Shown: positions 23,534 to 31,782 of the stretch, one piece after another
How the letters are laid out: every line of letters begins with the position of its first letter
Position numbering within the stretch: position 1 is the stretch's first letter
Source of the DNA: Prochlorococcus sp. AG-347-K15
GTDB lineage: Bacteria > Cyanobacteriota > Cyanobacteriia > PCC-6307 > Cyanobiaceae
DNA: 64,000 bases
Direction: 5' to 3'
NCBI GenBank assembly: GCA_003281415.1
Contig: QCCC01000002.1
Span: forward strand, 1-64,000
Translations under genes and position numbers: made by a program
Notes under the pieces: generated by a model
Told to the model about the DNA's origin: nothing
Databases searched by the model: none
Seen by the model: the letters and a program-made list of their open reading frames with translations, nothing else

Positions 23534-23686
23534 TTATATTTGATTAGAATCGCAGGTTAATTCACATTGATTTAGATCACTAGATGACAACTTCTCTAAA
23601 ATTCTTAACATATCAATTTCCGAAAGTTCCCCATTGGAGTTCCACTTTAAGGTTGTTTTTCTTTGCTGGATATTTTTTTTATTCAT
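23534..23686 (-). CDS. Small acidic protein (50 aa)
   Basis: MNKKNIQQRKTTLKWNSNGE, then LSEIDMLRILEKLSSSDLNQ and an ending CELTCDSNQI with two cysteines. Its ATG lies inside the last codons of the twin CX3C gene (8-nt overlap), so the two are co-translated. Function unknown. Confidence 0.55.
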   Translation of the reverse strand: MNKKNIQQRKTTLKWNSNGELSEIDMLRILEKLSSSDLNQCELTCDSNQI

Positions 23687-23837
23687 TTTGATTCTCTCCC
23701 TTTAAATGAATTTCTACACAACGCGTAATACATTCTTGATGACCATCTACAATATTGCATTCAGTAATACATTCAAAGTATGAATTAATAGAATCTATTT
23801 CTGTACTCTGGTTGGAAGAAACAAGTGAATTATTCAT
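23679..23837 (-). CDS. Twin CX3C small protein (52 aa)
   Basis: The core reads FECITECNIVDGHQECITRC: two C-x3-C pairs separated by ten residues, as in helical-hairpin proteins held by two disulfides, or a four-cysteine metal site. The N-terminus is polar with no signal peptide. A good GGGAGAG precedes the next gene. Fold inferred from the cysteine pattern only. Confidence 0.55.
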   Translation of the reverse strand: MNNSLVSSNQSTEIDSINSYFECITECNIVDGHQECITRCVEIHLKGENQNE

Positions 23838-24124
23838 AAATTTGGTATATTTATTTGGAATAGAGATATAGCACGAAATAATGACTAATAATTTAATTTA
23901 TTAAGTTAATTAGAAAAAATAAGTATTATTTACTAAATTAATATTCCTCCTAATTTCCCTTGAAAAGGTAGTAATAATATTATTTTAAAAGATGAAGAAA
24001 TAACAATTTTGATTATTTAATATTAATTGTTTATAAACAAGCTTTCAAAAAAATCAGCATAAAGACTGATTTACTTTGTAGTAATTTAGTTAGATGATAA
24101 AAAAGTACACTTTTAGATTTTCAA

Positions 24125-24277
24125 ATGAAATCATTAATTAATTGGCTTTCGAAAATGTTAGAGAGTATGGCAAATGCTTTTATACATCCTCTGAAGAATG
24201 ACTTGCCCCCATCAATTGGAACACACTCGTATAGCACTATTCCTCTTAGAAGAAAATTCAGAAGAAAGTTTAATTAG
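24125..24277 (+). CDS. Small basic amphipathic protein (50 aa)
   Basis: MKSLINWLSKMLESMANAFI then HPLKNDLPPSIGTHSYSTIP and an Arg/Lys-rich end. An amphipathic N-terminal helix, possibly membrane-binding. It ends 3 nt before the end of the convergent broken desaturase. Not recognised. Confidence 0.5.
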   Translation: MKSLINWLSKMLESMANAFIHPLKNDLPPSIGTHSYSTIPLRRKFRRKFN

Positions 24278-24280
24278 GTA

Positions 24281-25388
24281 TTAATTGATTGGAATTAATT
24301 TTTGGTTCTTATTATCCCAAATAATATATTTAAAGCAGTTAGGGAAATCACTTAATTTTAAGAACTTTGATTGATGAAGCAAATGAATGTTTGCCTTATG
24401 ACAAGCTCTTAAGTTGTAATTTGGTATTCTCTCAGATAGATGATGAATGCTGTGGAATGATATGTCTGCTAAAAACCAATTCAGCCAATTAGGGATATCT
24501 AAATTGCTACTACCTAAAATCGCTCCATCTAAGAGATCCCAATTTTTTGTATTTTTAGCATATGCATTCTCATAGTTATGTTGTACGAAAAAAACACATA
24601 TTAAAATTGCTGCTGATAAGGTTAATACTATGGAATAAAATGATAAGAAAAAAACTAAGCCCAACCATTTACACATAAAAATCCACCCTATTATTACTAC
24701 TATGTTATTGATTATTAATTCACATAGTTCACTGAAATTATCTCCATAATCAGAAAAAGGTGGTCTAATTTTTGAATTAATAGTTAGTATTCGAGAAATT
24801 TCTCTGTTTTTTATTTTAAAAAAAGTCTCTTCCAATATATCTTTAGTGAAATTAAAAATAATAATAACCAGTCCTAATCTGGGTTTTAGAACTAGGTAAA
24901 AAAAAACCGCCAGGGAAAAGCATTATCCAGTTTCGACTCGCTTTATAAAATATTTGCTCTCTTTTTGTAAGGGAATTATAATCTTCAAGACTTAAAACAT
25001 CTATCGGCCCTTTGTAAATCTCCCAATTTCCATTATTTCTATGATGAAATGCATGATCAATTGACCATGACTTCTGGGGAATACCATTAACCAAACCAAG
25101 TAAAAATCCAAAAAAGCGGTTTAATTTCCGTTTTGTAAAAAGAGAATTATGACCGCAATCATGCATTAATGAGAATGTTCGCGAAGAGAATAGAGTTAGA
25201 AGAACTATCAAAGGTATTAATAGAAATCCCTTTATTAATAATGAAAAAGGTTGATTTACTATTTGGTAGACGATTAACCAAATATAAATTATTGGGAAGA
25301 TGGTAGTAATAATTTGATAGGAAGCTCTAATATTATTTCTTTTTAGAAAAGGCTTTGTTAAAAAATCACCTCTATTTACTTTAAGCAT
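24281..25388 (-). pseudogene. Fatty acid desaturase split by a +1 frameshift in a T9 run
   Basis: The first ORF (start 25388) has histidine boxes HDCGHNS and HAFHHRNNGNW, then runs out at the stop near 24852. The second (track 24281-24835) carries the third box HSIHHLSERIPNY and the C-terminus. They join perfectly if one T is removed from GGCGGTTTTTTTTTACC: the fused frame reads GGFFYLVLKPRLGLV with no stop, giving 368 aa, a normal desaturase length. Either the gene is inactivated, or it is expressed by slippage at the homopolymer, or the base is a sequencing error. The box pattern differs from the delta-12 enzyme at 21402, so its substrate is different or unknown. Confidence 0.75.
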
Positions 25389-25469
25389 ATTTCTATTATT
25401 TTTTTGATAGTAACAGTTTTTAAAAAGTATTGATTATTTAATAAACAACAAAATATCTTAAACACCATA

Positions 25470-25625
25470 CTAAAGAATAAATTCTTTAGACATAGTTCTC
25501 AATTGATCTAGATTTAATCTTTCTAAGTAATTTTTGAAGTCACTAAGATTCTTAGTAGAGTCAGAATTTTTACTCTCGTAAAGAAGGCTATTAGAAATTA
25601 ATTCAATAAGATGATCTTTATCCAT
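25470..25625 (-). CDS. Small acidic helical protein (51 aa)
   Basis: MDKDHLIELISNSLLYESKN, then LSDFKNYLERLNLDQLRTMS. All-helical and soluble. Not recognised. Divergent from the 108-aa gene at 25822. Confidence 0.5.
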   Translation of the reverse strand: MDKDHLIELISNSLLYESKNSDSTKNLSDFKNYLERLNLDQLRTMSKEFIL

Positions 25626-25821
25626 AATTCCTTATAGACCATAATTTCTGTTTAAAAAATTAAGGTCTTGAATTCGAGATCATTTATCCATCTCTATTAA
25701 GAGTAATTTTTATAAATTTTTTAAATAAGGTTTATCTTTTTCAAAATTTATAAAAATGAGTAATTGTACAGCTGCCAAAGAATGAATAACTCATAATGAT
25801 TAAAATAGTCAAAGTTCTTTC

Positions 25822-26148
25822 ATGAAGAAATTCGTTAATAAAAAATATAATAAAAATGAGCCATGGTTTAATTGGTTGACAAGAGAACTGAATTCTTATG
25901 AGGCTTTTCAGGATTTTGCTTCGGGTAAAAATCCAGAAGATGTTGCAGAAGATTTTATTTCTAATAATAGACTTGTAATCTCAGAAGTTTTCGAGAATTT
26001 TGATGAAGAAGATAAAGATACTCTCGATCAGTTTCTTAAATTAACTGAATGCGAATTACATGTTTTTAGAATTTTAGAAAAGCAAATAGCGTCAAGAAAC
26101 AAAATAAGATTTGTAGATTTTAAAAAAAGAAAAAAATTAAAGAGTTAA
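25822..26148 (+). CDS. Hypothetical protein (108 aa), paralogue of 36613-36879
   Basis: Contains the pattern WFNWLTRELNSYEAF, then EDVAEDFISNN and LDQFLKLTECELHVFRILEK. The 88-aa protein at 36613 has the same sequence layout (WFSWFYEKW, SQIAERFVNEN, IEFMKLSESELHILK), so the two are paralogues with a longer basic tail here. Soluble, helical, acidic in the middle. No function known to me. Confidence 0.65.
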   Translation: MKKFVNKKYNKNEPWFNWLTRELNSYEAFQDFASGKNPEDVAEDFISNNRLVISEVFENFDEEDKDTLDQFLKLTECELHVFRILEKQIASRNKIRFVDFKKRKKLKS

Positions 26149-26151
26149 TTT

Positions 26152-26487
26152 CTATATAAGTTTATTTCTTCCATTACCGGTCTTACCAAAGCCTAACCAG
26201 ATAAACCACAAAATCCATCCGAAGATAGGTATTAAATTAATAAAGATCCATTTCCAATCTTTCCCAAAATCTCTAATTCTTCTTATATCAATAGCTATTT
26301 GAGGAATGATACAAACTATTCCATAAGCATTGAAACCAAACGTTTTTAAAAAAATTGGGATAGTTAGGAAAGAAATTAAAAGATTCGCAAATTGAACTAA
26401 CCACCAGTCTGATAGAGATGTGAATCCTTTGAAGTCCGTAGCTTTAACCCAAAACTCCTTATATGCATTTAGAAAGTCATTAAGCAT
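26152..26487 (-). CDS. DUF805-family membrane protein (111 aa)
   Basis: Three to four hydrophobic segments, with the family's R-R-I-R-D-F-G-K-D-W (IDIRRIRDFGKDWKWIFINL) between helices 2 and 3. DUF805 proteins are inner-membrane proteins of unknown activity. It overlaps nothing and is convergent with the 108-aa gene. Confidence 0.85.
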   Translation of the reverse strand: MLNDFLNAYKEFWVKATDFKGFTSLSDWWLVQFANLLISFLTIPIFLKTFGFNAYGIVCIIPQIAIDIRRIRDFGKDWKWIFINLIPIFGWILWFIWLGFGKTGNGRNKLI

Positions 26488-26552
26488 AAATTAAAAATTC
26501 AAAGAATTTAAAATTGTCAATTTAACCTTCAATTTAACAAAATGTTATTTAT

Positions 26553-26720
26553 TTACTTAATAGGATCAAATAAATCCATATCATTTGAATCTTGTTTTGG
26601 GAGCTCATTTTGATTTGGTAATGAACAGAATCCGTCTTTGCAAATCATCTTTTCTTTTGCAATACTTGTAGCCTCTGAGAATATATTTTTGTTATTTTTA
26701 GTTGAAGATTCTTTCAGCAT
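26553..26720 (-). CDS. Small hypothetical protein (55 aa)
   Basis: MLKESSTKNNKNIFSEATSI then AKEKMICKDGFCSLPNQNEL. A C-x4-C pair (CKDGFC) in a polar protein with an acidic tail. Not recognised. Confidence 0.5.
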   Translation of the reverse strand: MLKESSTKNNKNIFSEATSIAKEKMICKDGFCSLPNQNELPKQDSNDMDLFDPIK

Positions 26721-26794
26721 TTATATAAAAAAATTAAATCCAATATTAAATTAATAACTCAATTTTTTTTGATAGGCAATAAAATTAATATTAA

Positions 26795-26986
26795 TTATTT
26801 ATTTACTTTTTTTGATTTGGCAAGTCTCTCCAAAATAGAGCCATTATGTAAATAAATAAAGATATAGAAAAAATATAAAGTAAAGAATTTAGATGCATTT
26901 TTATTTATTAAAGCAATTACAAAGAAAGGACCTTTCACAAAAAAAGTAATAAAAATAGATTGGTAATTGTTTAAGTTAACAATCAT
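26795..26986 (-). CDS. Small membrane protein (63 aa)
   Basis: MIVNLNNYQSIFITFFVKGP, hydrophobic stretches to about residue 45, then a basic tail (LERLAKSKKVNK). One to two helices. Lineage-specific in appearance. Confidence 0.45.
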   Translation of the reverse strand: MIVNLNNYQSIFITFFVKGPFFVIALINKNASKFFTLYFFYIFIYLHNGSILERLAKSKKVNK

Positions 26987-27148
26987 ACAAATTCTAGTAT
27001 TTATTTAAGTTTTTTATGCTTTTCCCAAACTTTCAGAAGGAAAAGTTTTTAAATTTTAGAAAATATGTTTTAGTTAGTAAAACATATAAATCTAGGAGTT
27101 TTATAAATTTATTGAAAATTCTATATTTTTAAATGATTTTTGAGATAT

Positions 27149-27289
27149 CTACGATCCACCCTTATTTATATCTGTTAAAGCTTTTCTTCCTTCTTTAAGG
27201 GTTCTTAAAACAAGCCAGGATAGAGAAGAAATTATAAGAATGGTAAGTGTAATTAGGGAAATGAGAGTTGTATTAATATTGTTAATCAA
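27149..27289 (-). CDS. Small membrane protein (46 aa)
   Basis: From TTG 27289: INNINTTLISLITLTILIIS, then SLSWLVLRTLKEGRKALTDI and NKGGS. One hydrophobic helix followed by a basic amphipathic helix. No ATG is available near; the frame stays open further upstream, so the start is uncertain. Confidence 0.45.
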   Translation of the reverse strand: MINNINTTLISLITLTILIISSLSWLVLRTLKEGRKALTDINKGGS

Positions 27290-27336
27290 TTTGCTGAAAT
27301 TATTATTGAGTTTGTAATTTGCAATTAAAAAAGATT

Positions 27337-27537
27337 TTAAATGTTCGGTTTGGAGTATGCTGGTACAAGCATACCGCCATCTTGGTCATCATTATTATCA
27401 TCATCAAACCCACCTCCTAGAAGTAACTCAATAATTACAAGTACAGATATTGGATAGAGGCACCATAGTATTGCTGTAAAAGGACTTACTGAGGAAGAAG
27501 CTGAGTAAAATTCTGTCATAATCTGATAATAATCCAA
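27337..27537 (-). CDS. Small membrane protein with acidic DDQDGG tail (66 aa)
   Basis: MDYYQIMTEFYSASSSVSPF, one helix (LWCLYPISVLVIIELLLGGG), then FDDDNNDDQDGGMLVPAYSK. The acidic DD(N/D)DDQDGG tail after a transmembrane helix is also present in the 44-aa protein at 28654, implying a small paralogous family. Confidence 0.6.
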   Translation of the reverse strand: MDYYQIMTEFYSASSSVSPFTAILWCLYPISVLVIIELLLGGGFDDDNNDDQDGGMLVPAYSKPNI

Positions 27538-27800
27538 AGAAACAATAATTGTGGATCATTTGGGTAGTGTTAATCACTATTTCTAGAAATATTTTTTAAA
27601 ACTTTTCTCTTTCGCACGAATAGATTTTTGGTATGTATTGATATTTTTATTCTTAAAATCGATTTGAATAATAATTTCCTTGAACCTAATTAGAAACTAA
27701 TAATGACATAATGAATCGCGTTATTGTTATTTTTTATACTTAACAATAATTGTACAATTTTGATTCAAAAACTATTATTTATCTTGATTTTATAAATTCT

Positions 27801-27932
27801 ATGTTTTCTTTCACTTTTGATCCTTTGGCTGCGATATTTGGTATATCAGGAATTGTAGGCTTCTTTTTCTTCGTTTCTGCTGCTAAGGGAACTTCCAGTA
27901 TAAATACAAAACCAAAAAAGGAATTAGATTAG
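27801..27932 (+). CDS. Small membrane protein (43 aa)
   Basis: ATG 27801 gives MFSFTFDPLAAIFGISGIVG, then FFFFVSAAKGTSSINTKPKK. The track ORF begins 51 nt upstream without a good start. One helix and a basic tail. Function unknown. Confidence 0.5.
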   Translation: MFSFTFDPLAAIFGISGIVGFFFFVSAAKGTSSINTKPKKELD

Positions 27933-27996
27933 AACTTATTGTGTCAGAAAACTAAATTGAAATTTTAAATTTAGTATTTAAAAGGCTTGTTAATTA

Positions 27997-28167
27997 TTAC
28001 TTATTCCATTGTTTAGAAATAAATTCAAGAAAATCTTTTAGATCCTCTTCAGGACAATTTGTTTGTTTTTGTAAATCAATGCAAATTTGCTTAATATTTT
28101 CAAAGGCCTTTTTTACTATTTCGTTTTTTTCAATAACCTCAAAATATTCTTGATCAGTAAAAGGCAT
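27997..28167 (-). CDS. Small soluble helical protein (56 aa)
   Basis: MPFTDQEYFEVIEKNEIVKK, then AFENIKQICIDLQKQTNCPE and a closing DLKDFLEFISKQW helix. Acidic and well composed for a folded helical protein. Not recognised. Confidence 0.55.
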   Translation of the reverse strand: MPFTDQEYFEVIEKNEIVKKAFENIKQICIDLQKQTNCPEEDLKDFLEFISKQWNK

Positions 28168-28258
28168 AATATGAGTTTCCTTCTTGAAAATTATTTATTA
28201 ACCATATTTTATCTACATTGACTTAACAGTAAAGAAGAAAACATCTTTTTTCTTAAAT

Positions 28259-28534
28259 CTAGCTGCCCAATCGATAATGTTTTTTAATACTTTTGGTTAC
28301 TTCCCATTCGCAGTTAAGTCCAGCAGGAAACTCAACTAGATCTCCAGCTTTAATGACGTAAATGTCACCGTTTTGTGTACTTACTTTCGCTTGACCTTCA
28401 ATAATTAAGCAAATTTCCTTATCATCGTAATTCCACTGAAATTTGCTTGGCTCACATTCCCAAATAGGCCAACTTTTTATTCCATACTGAATTATTACGC
28501 TTGCACTACAAGGGGAAGATATTAGAACTTTCAC
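28259..28534 (-). CDS. Cupin_3 (DUF861)-like protein (91 aa)
   Basis: A single small cupin barrel: WPIWECEPSKFQWNYDDKEI, then CLIIEGQAKVSTQNGD and AGDLVEFPAGLNCEWEV. The W-x-Y-x4-E-x4-I-x-E-G pattern is that of DUF861/cupin_3, found in ureidoglycine aminohydrolase-like and many stress-related proteins. Enzyme activity not proven. Lies alone on its strand. Confidence 0.8.
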   Translation of the reverse strand: MKVLISSPCSASVIIQYGIKSWPIWECEPSKFQWNYDDKEICLIIEGQAKVSTQNGDIYVIKAGDLVEFPAGLNCEWEVTKSIKKHYRLGS

Positions 28535-28653
28535 GAAATAGTTCGGATCTGTTTTTTCATTTTACAAATAAAAGAAATATTTATTTTCGAGAATTTGTAT
28601 TTCTTTACTGTCTTTTATTTTTTTTCGTTTATCATAAAAAAAATTTCTAATTT

Positions 28654-28788
28654 ATGGATGAGCTTTCTGTATTGTCAATTTCGCTATCTATAGCTTCTCT
28701 AGGAATATTTTTTTTATTTTTCGCTTCAAATGATGATGATGACCAAGATGGAGGTAAGTTGATTAAATCATTAGAAAGAATTAATTAA
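28654..28788 (+). CDS. Small membrane protein with acidic DDQDGG tail (44 aa)
   Basis: MDELSVLSISLSIASLGIFF, helix to about residue 25, then SNDDDDQDGGKLIKSLERIN. The DDDDQDGG tail matches the 66-aa protein at 27337. The tail is probably cytoplasmic and could bind cations or basic partners. Confidence 0.6.
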   Translation: MDELSVLSISLSIASLGIFFLFFASNDDDDQDGGKLIKSLERIN

Positions 28789-28790
28789 CT

Positions 28791-28907
28791 CTAAGTAAAT
28801 AAAACATTTAATAGAGATTTATAACCTATAAAGCCTGCATAAATGCAGCTTAAAAAAATAAAATAAACTTCCAATGTGCCGAGTCTTTTTTTCTTTAATG
28901 TTTTCAT
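28791..28907 (-). CDS. Small membrane protein (38 aa)
   Basis: A basic start (MKTLKKKRLG), then one hydrophobic helix (LEVYFIFLSCIYAGFIGY) and a short end. Convergent with the 44-aa gene, 2 nt apart. Not recognised. Confidence 0.45.
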   Translation of the reverse strand: MKTLKKKRLGTLEVYFIFLSCIYAGFIGYKSLLNVLFT

Positions 28908-28984
28908 TGTTTTGAGTGTTTATAGGGTAATTTTATTTAATTTGATTTTTATTAACATGAGTATTTTTTACATTAACTCAGAGA

Positions 28985-29857
28985 TTAAAGAATTATTAAT
29001 GTCAAGCCAAAAAATAAAAAACAAGTAAAAAATATTATTTTTTTGGTAATTTCTCTTTCCTCAGTCTTAGCAAAAAATAAGGAAATTACTGGAGATATGC
29101 TTAATAAGGCCCATCCTATTCCTATGGGAAGGGTTTTAAACACAACTTGTTGTAGAAATATTCCTATATTTGTTCCAAGAAGTATTGAAATAAAAAATCT
29201 TTTTTGTTGTTTTTTGTCTATGTTTTTTAAGAAAAAATTAATCTTAAATCCTTTTAGACTAATCAAAAAAATTATTGCACCTAATAGTCTTATTTCAGTT
29301 GTAAGGAAAGGAGATAAATTGCTTTGAAGGAAAACTATCCTTGATAAGAGACCTCCAAGAACAGCACATAAAACTGATAAAAAAGGAAAAGCAAAAATCT
29401 TAAAGTTATTTTTTTCTGAGAAAGAGGAGTTTTCCTCTTTAAAATCGTTACCTTTTCTGAGAATTATGAATAACGAAATCGTTACTATAATTATTCCAAA
29501 CCATGATTTAGTTGTTAAATTTTCATTAATAAAAAATTCCCCTGACAAAGCTGCCACTAACGGAGAAAGAGTTTCTATAGATAAAGTTTTTCTTGTGCCA
29601 ATTGTTTGTAGTGACTTTAAATAGAAAGTATCACCTAAACCAATACCTATTATTCCACTAATTAGTAGGATAAATATGTTTTTTAATTCAGTTGTAGAAC
29701 TTAGATTGAAAAAAGCAGGTATAAAAATTAAAAAAGCTATTATATTTTTTATTAAATTAATATCTATTGATTTATATTTTTGAGTTTGCGAGCGCCAAAT
29801 AAAGCACGCATATGTCCAAGATGTAGCAGCTCCAAAAGCAGAAAGGATTCCAATCAA
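28985..29857 (-). CDS. EamA/DMT-superfamily transporter (290 aa)
   Basis: Ten predicted helices in two EamA repeats. The first repeat starts IGILSAFGAATSWTYACFIW; the second is around residues 150-285, with a PIGIGWALLSISPVISLF segment. Drug/metabolite transporters export amino acids or metabolites; the substrate is not evident. A charged loop of about 20 residues (FKEENSSFSEKNN) separates the repeats. Confidence 0.85.
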   Translation of the reverse strand: MIGILSAFGAATSWTYACFIWRSQTQKYKSIDINLIKNIIAFLIFIPAFFNLSSTTELKNIFILLISGIIGIGLGDTFYLKSLQTIGTRKTLSIETLSPLVAALSGEFFINENLTTKSWFGIIIVTISLFIILRKGNDFKEENSSFSEKNNFKIFAFPFLSVLCAVLGGLLSRIVFLQSNLSPFLTTEIRLLGAIIFLISLKGFKINFFLKNIDKKQQKRFFISILLGTNIGIFLQQVVFKTLPIGIGWALLSISPVISLFFAKTEEREITKKIIFFTCFLFFGLTLIIL

Positions 29858-29878
29858 AACGAATAATTTTTATAAATT

Positions 29879-29977
29879 TTATTTTATAAATTGAGTAAAT
29901 GCTAAAAAGAATACATAAACAAGAATCAAAATTCCCGGTAAGTACTGAATTAGTGATTTGAAATTATTTTTTTTCAT
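29879..29977 (-). CDS. Small single-helix membrane protein (32 aa)
   Basis: MKKNNFKSLIQYLPGILILV, then YVFFLAFTQFIK. Basic N-terminus and one helix. It lies 21 nt upstream of the EamA gene on the same strand and could be co-transcribed with it. Confidence 0.45.
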   Translation of the reverse strand: MKKNNFKSLIQYLPGILILVYVFFLAFTQFIK

Positions 29978-30002
29978 ATTTACTTAAAATAATTTGTTAA
30001 TT

Positions 30003-30239
30003 CTAAACAGTTTTTTTATTACTAGGGTACAAACTCTCTAACTTCTTTCTTCTTTGAACTTTTGCATTAATTCTTTCTTCTTTTTCTTTTTTCTTGATCT
30101 CATCATTTATCTTGTTTTGTCTGTAACCAAACCAAAGTAAAACCCAAATAACAGAAGTTATTAAAAGAAGAGCCGTATATTGACCAGTCATAGGAAAACT
30201 GGCCTCAGAATATTTGACGTAAGAAAACATTGGACTCAT
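30003..30239 (-). CDS. Small membrane protein with a coiled-coil tail (78 aa)
   Basis: One helix (ALLLITSVIWVLLWFGYRQN) after a polar start, then a Lys/Glu-rich segment (KINDEIKKKEKEERINAKVQ) predicted to form a charged helix. Lies 25 nt upstream of the 32-aa gene on the same strand. Family unknown. Confidence 0.55.
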   Translation of the reverse strand: MSPMFSYVKYSEASFPMTGQYTALLLITSVIWVLLWFGYRQNKINDEIKKKEKEERINAKVQRRKKLESLYPSNKKTV

Positions 30240-30403
30240 TTAATTAAGTTAAAGCATAAAAATAACGACTGCGTTGATTTTTTTTTTGATATTTAAAAAT
30301 TAGTGAATTGCAGCTATTTATTATGAAGTTTTTTATTTATTTTTTTGATAGTTTCGGGATAATTTTTCTTTATAACTCCTTGCTATTATCAGATAGAAGC
30401 ATA

Positions 30404-31663
30404 TTGAATGATAAGTTTTTGGAACTTTTTGATTTAGCAATTGTAGGAGGCGGTGCAGCTGGTTTTATGACAGCAATAACTGCTGCTGAAAATGGAGTAA
30501 AAAAAATAATAATTCTTGAAGGCACTTCAAAACTTATGGAGAAAGTAAGGATTAGTGGAGGGGGAAGATGTAACGTCACTAATGCGACATGGATACCGAA
30601 TGAACTAGTTGAGAATTACCCCAGAGGTGGAATTCAGCTATTGGAATCATTTAATCGTTTTGCTGCTGGAGATGTATATGATTGGTTTGAGAAAAAAGGG
30701 TTAAAATTAAAAATTGAGGAAGATCTAAGAGTTTTCCCAGTATCTAATTCTTCTTCAGATGTTATTGATTGTTTGAGAAAAAGTGCTTTATCAAAAAAAG
30801 TACAGATATTAACAAATTTTTTTGTAAAAGAAATTTCAAAAACTCCAGATAATATATTCAATATTTTTAGTCTTAAAAAAGCAAAGGTAACTGCAAAAAA
30901 TATTATTCTTTCAACTGGAGGTAATCCAAGCGGATATAAATTAGCTCAAAAGCTTGGACACACCATTACTAAACCTGTACCATCGCTTTTTACTTTTTCT
31001 ACAAAAGAACCAAATTTGGATGAATGTAGTGGGGTATCCATAAAGGGCATAGATATAGAAATTAAATTAAACAACAAGAATTTTCAAAATAGAGGCGATT
31101 TACTAATAACGCATTGGGGGTTTAGTGGGCCAGCAGTATTAAAACTTTCATCAATTGCAGCAAGGGAACTTTATAGCCAAAAATATAAATTTAATCTAAT
31201 CATTAAATGGTCTTCTTTAAGTTATGAGGAGTTAAAAGAAAAAGTTAATTATTTAAGATTAAATAAAGGCAAGGTGAATCTTATTAATAGTAGACCTGTT
31301 CCACTATTAACAAAAAGATTATGGATTTTTTTATTAAAGAAAATAGGTATTGATAAAGAGAAAAAGTGGGCTGATTTACTGGCGTATGAAAGAGAGAGAA
31401 TGATAAATACTCTAATCAGGGATAAATATATAATTTCGGGCAAAGGTCCATTTGGAGAGGAATTTGTTACTTCTGGAGGCGTAAAAATTAATGAGGTTAA
31501 TTTTAAAAGTATGGAGAGCTTAATTTGTCCAGGGTTATTTTTTTCTGGAGAAGTTTTGGATGTTGATGGGATCACTGGTGGATTTAATTTTCAACATTGT
31601 TGGACAAGTGGATGGATCGCTGGGATGGCAGTCTCAAAGTTAAACCAATCAATAAAAAATTAA
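30404..31663 (+). CDS. HI0933/BaiN-type flavoprotein (NAD(P)/FAD-dependent oxidoreductase)
   Basis: Dinucleotide-binding start FDLAIVGGGAAGFMTAITAA, followed by the family signature EKVRISGGGRCNVTNA, which identifies HI0933-like (TIGR00275) proteins. The C-terminal FAD segment DVDGITGGFNFQHCWTSGWI is also typical. The track ORF begins 96 nt earlier, but members normally start just before the first strand, so TTG 30404 (LNDKFLELFDLA) is the better start. The substrate is unknown; RdsA and BaiN are related. Full length. Confidence 0.85.
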   Translation: MNDKFLELFDLAIVGGGAAGFMTAITAAENGVKKIIILEGTSKLMEKVRISGGGRCNVTNATWIPNELVENYPRGGIQLLESFNRFAAGDVYDWFEKKGLKLKIEEDLRVFPVSNSSSDVIDCLRKSALSKKVQILTNFFVKEISKTPDNIFNIFSLKKAKVTAKNIILSTGGNPSGYKLAQKLGHTITKPVPSLFTFSTKEPNLDECSGVSIKGIDIEIKLNNKNFQNRGDLLITHWGFSGPAVLKLSSIAARELYSQKYKFNLIIKWSSLSYEELKEKVNYLRLNKGKVNLINSRPVPLLTKRLWIFLLKKIGIDKEKKWADLLAYERERMINTLIRDKYIISGKGPFGEEFVTSGGVKINEVNFKSMESLICPGLFFSGEVLDVDGITGGFNFQHCWTSGWIAGMAVSKLNQSIKN

Positions 31664-31782
31664 TAAGTAATAAATCAGTAAGTAACAATTCAATAAGTTT
31701 ATCTTTTTTTTATTAAGTAATAGACGGAAAAAGTTTTTTGGAGAAACTTTAATTTTAAAGTTTTAATTATTGGTGAAGATTA

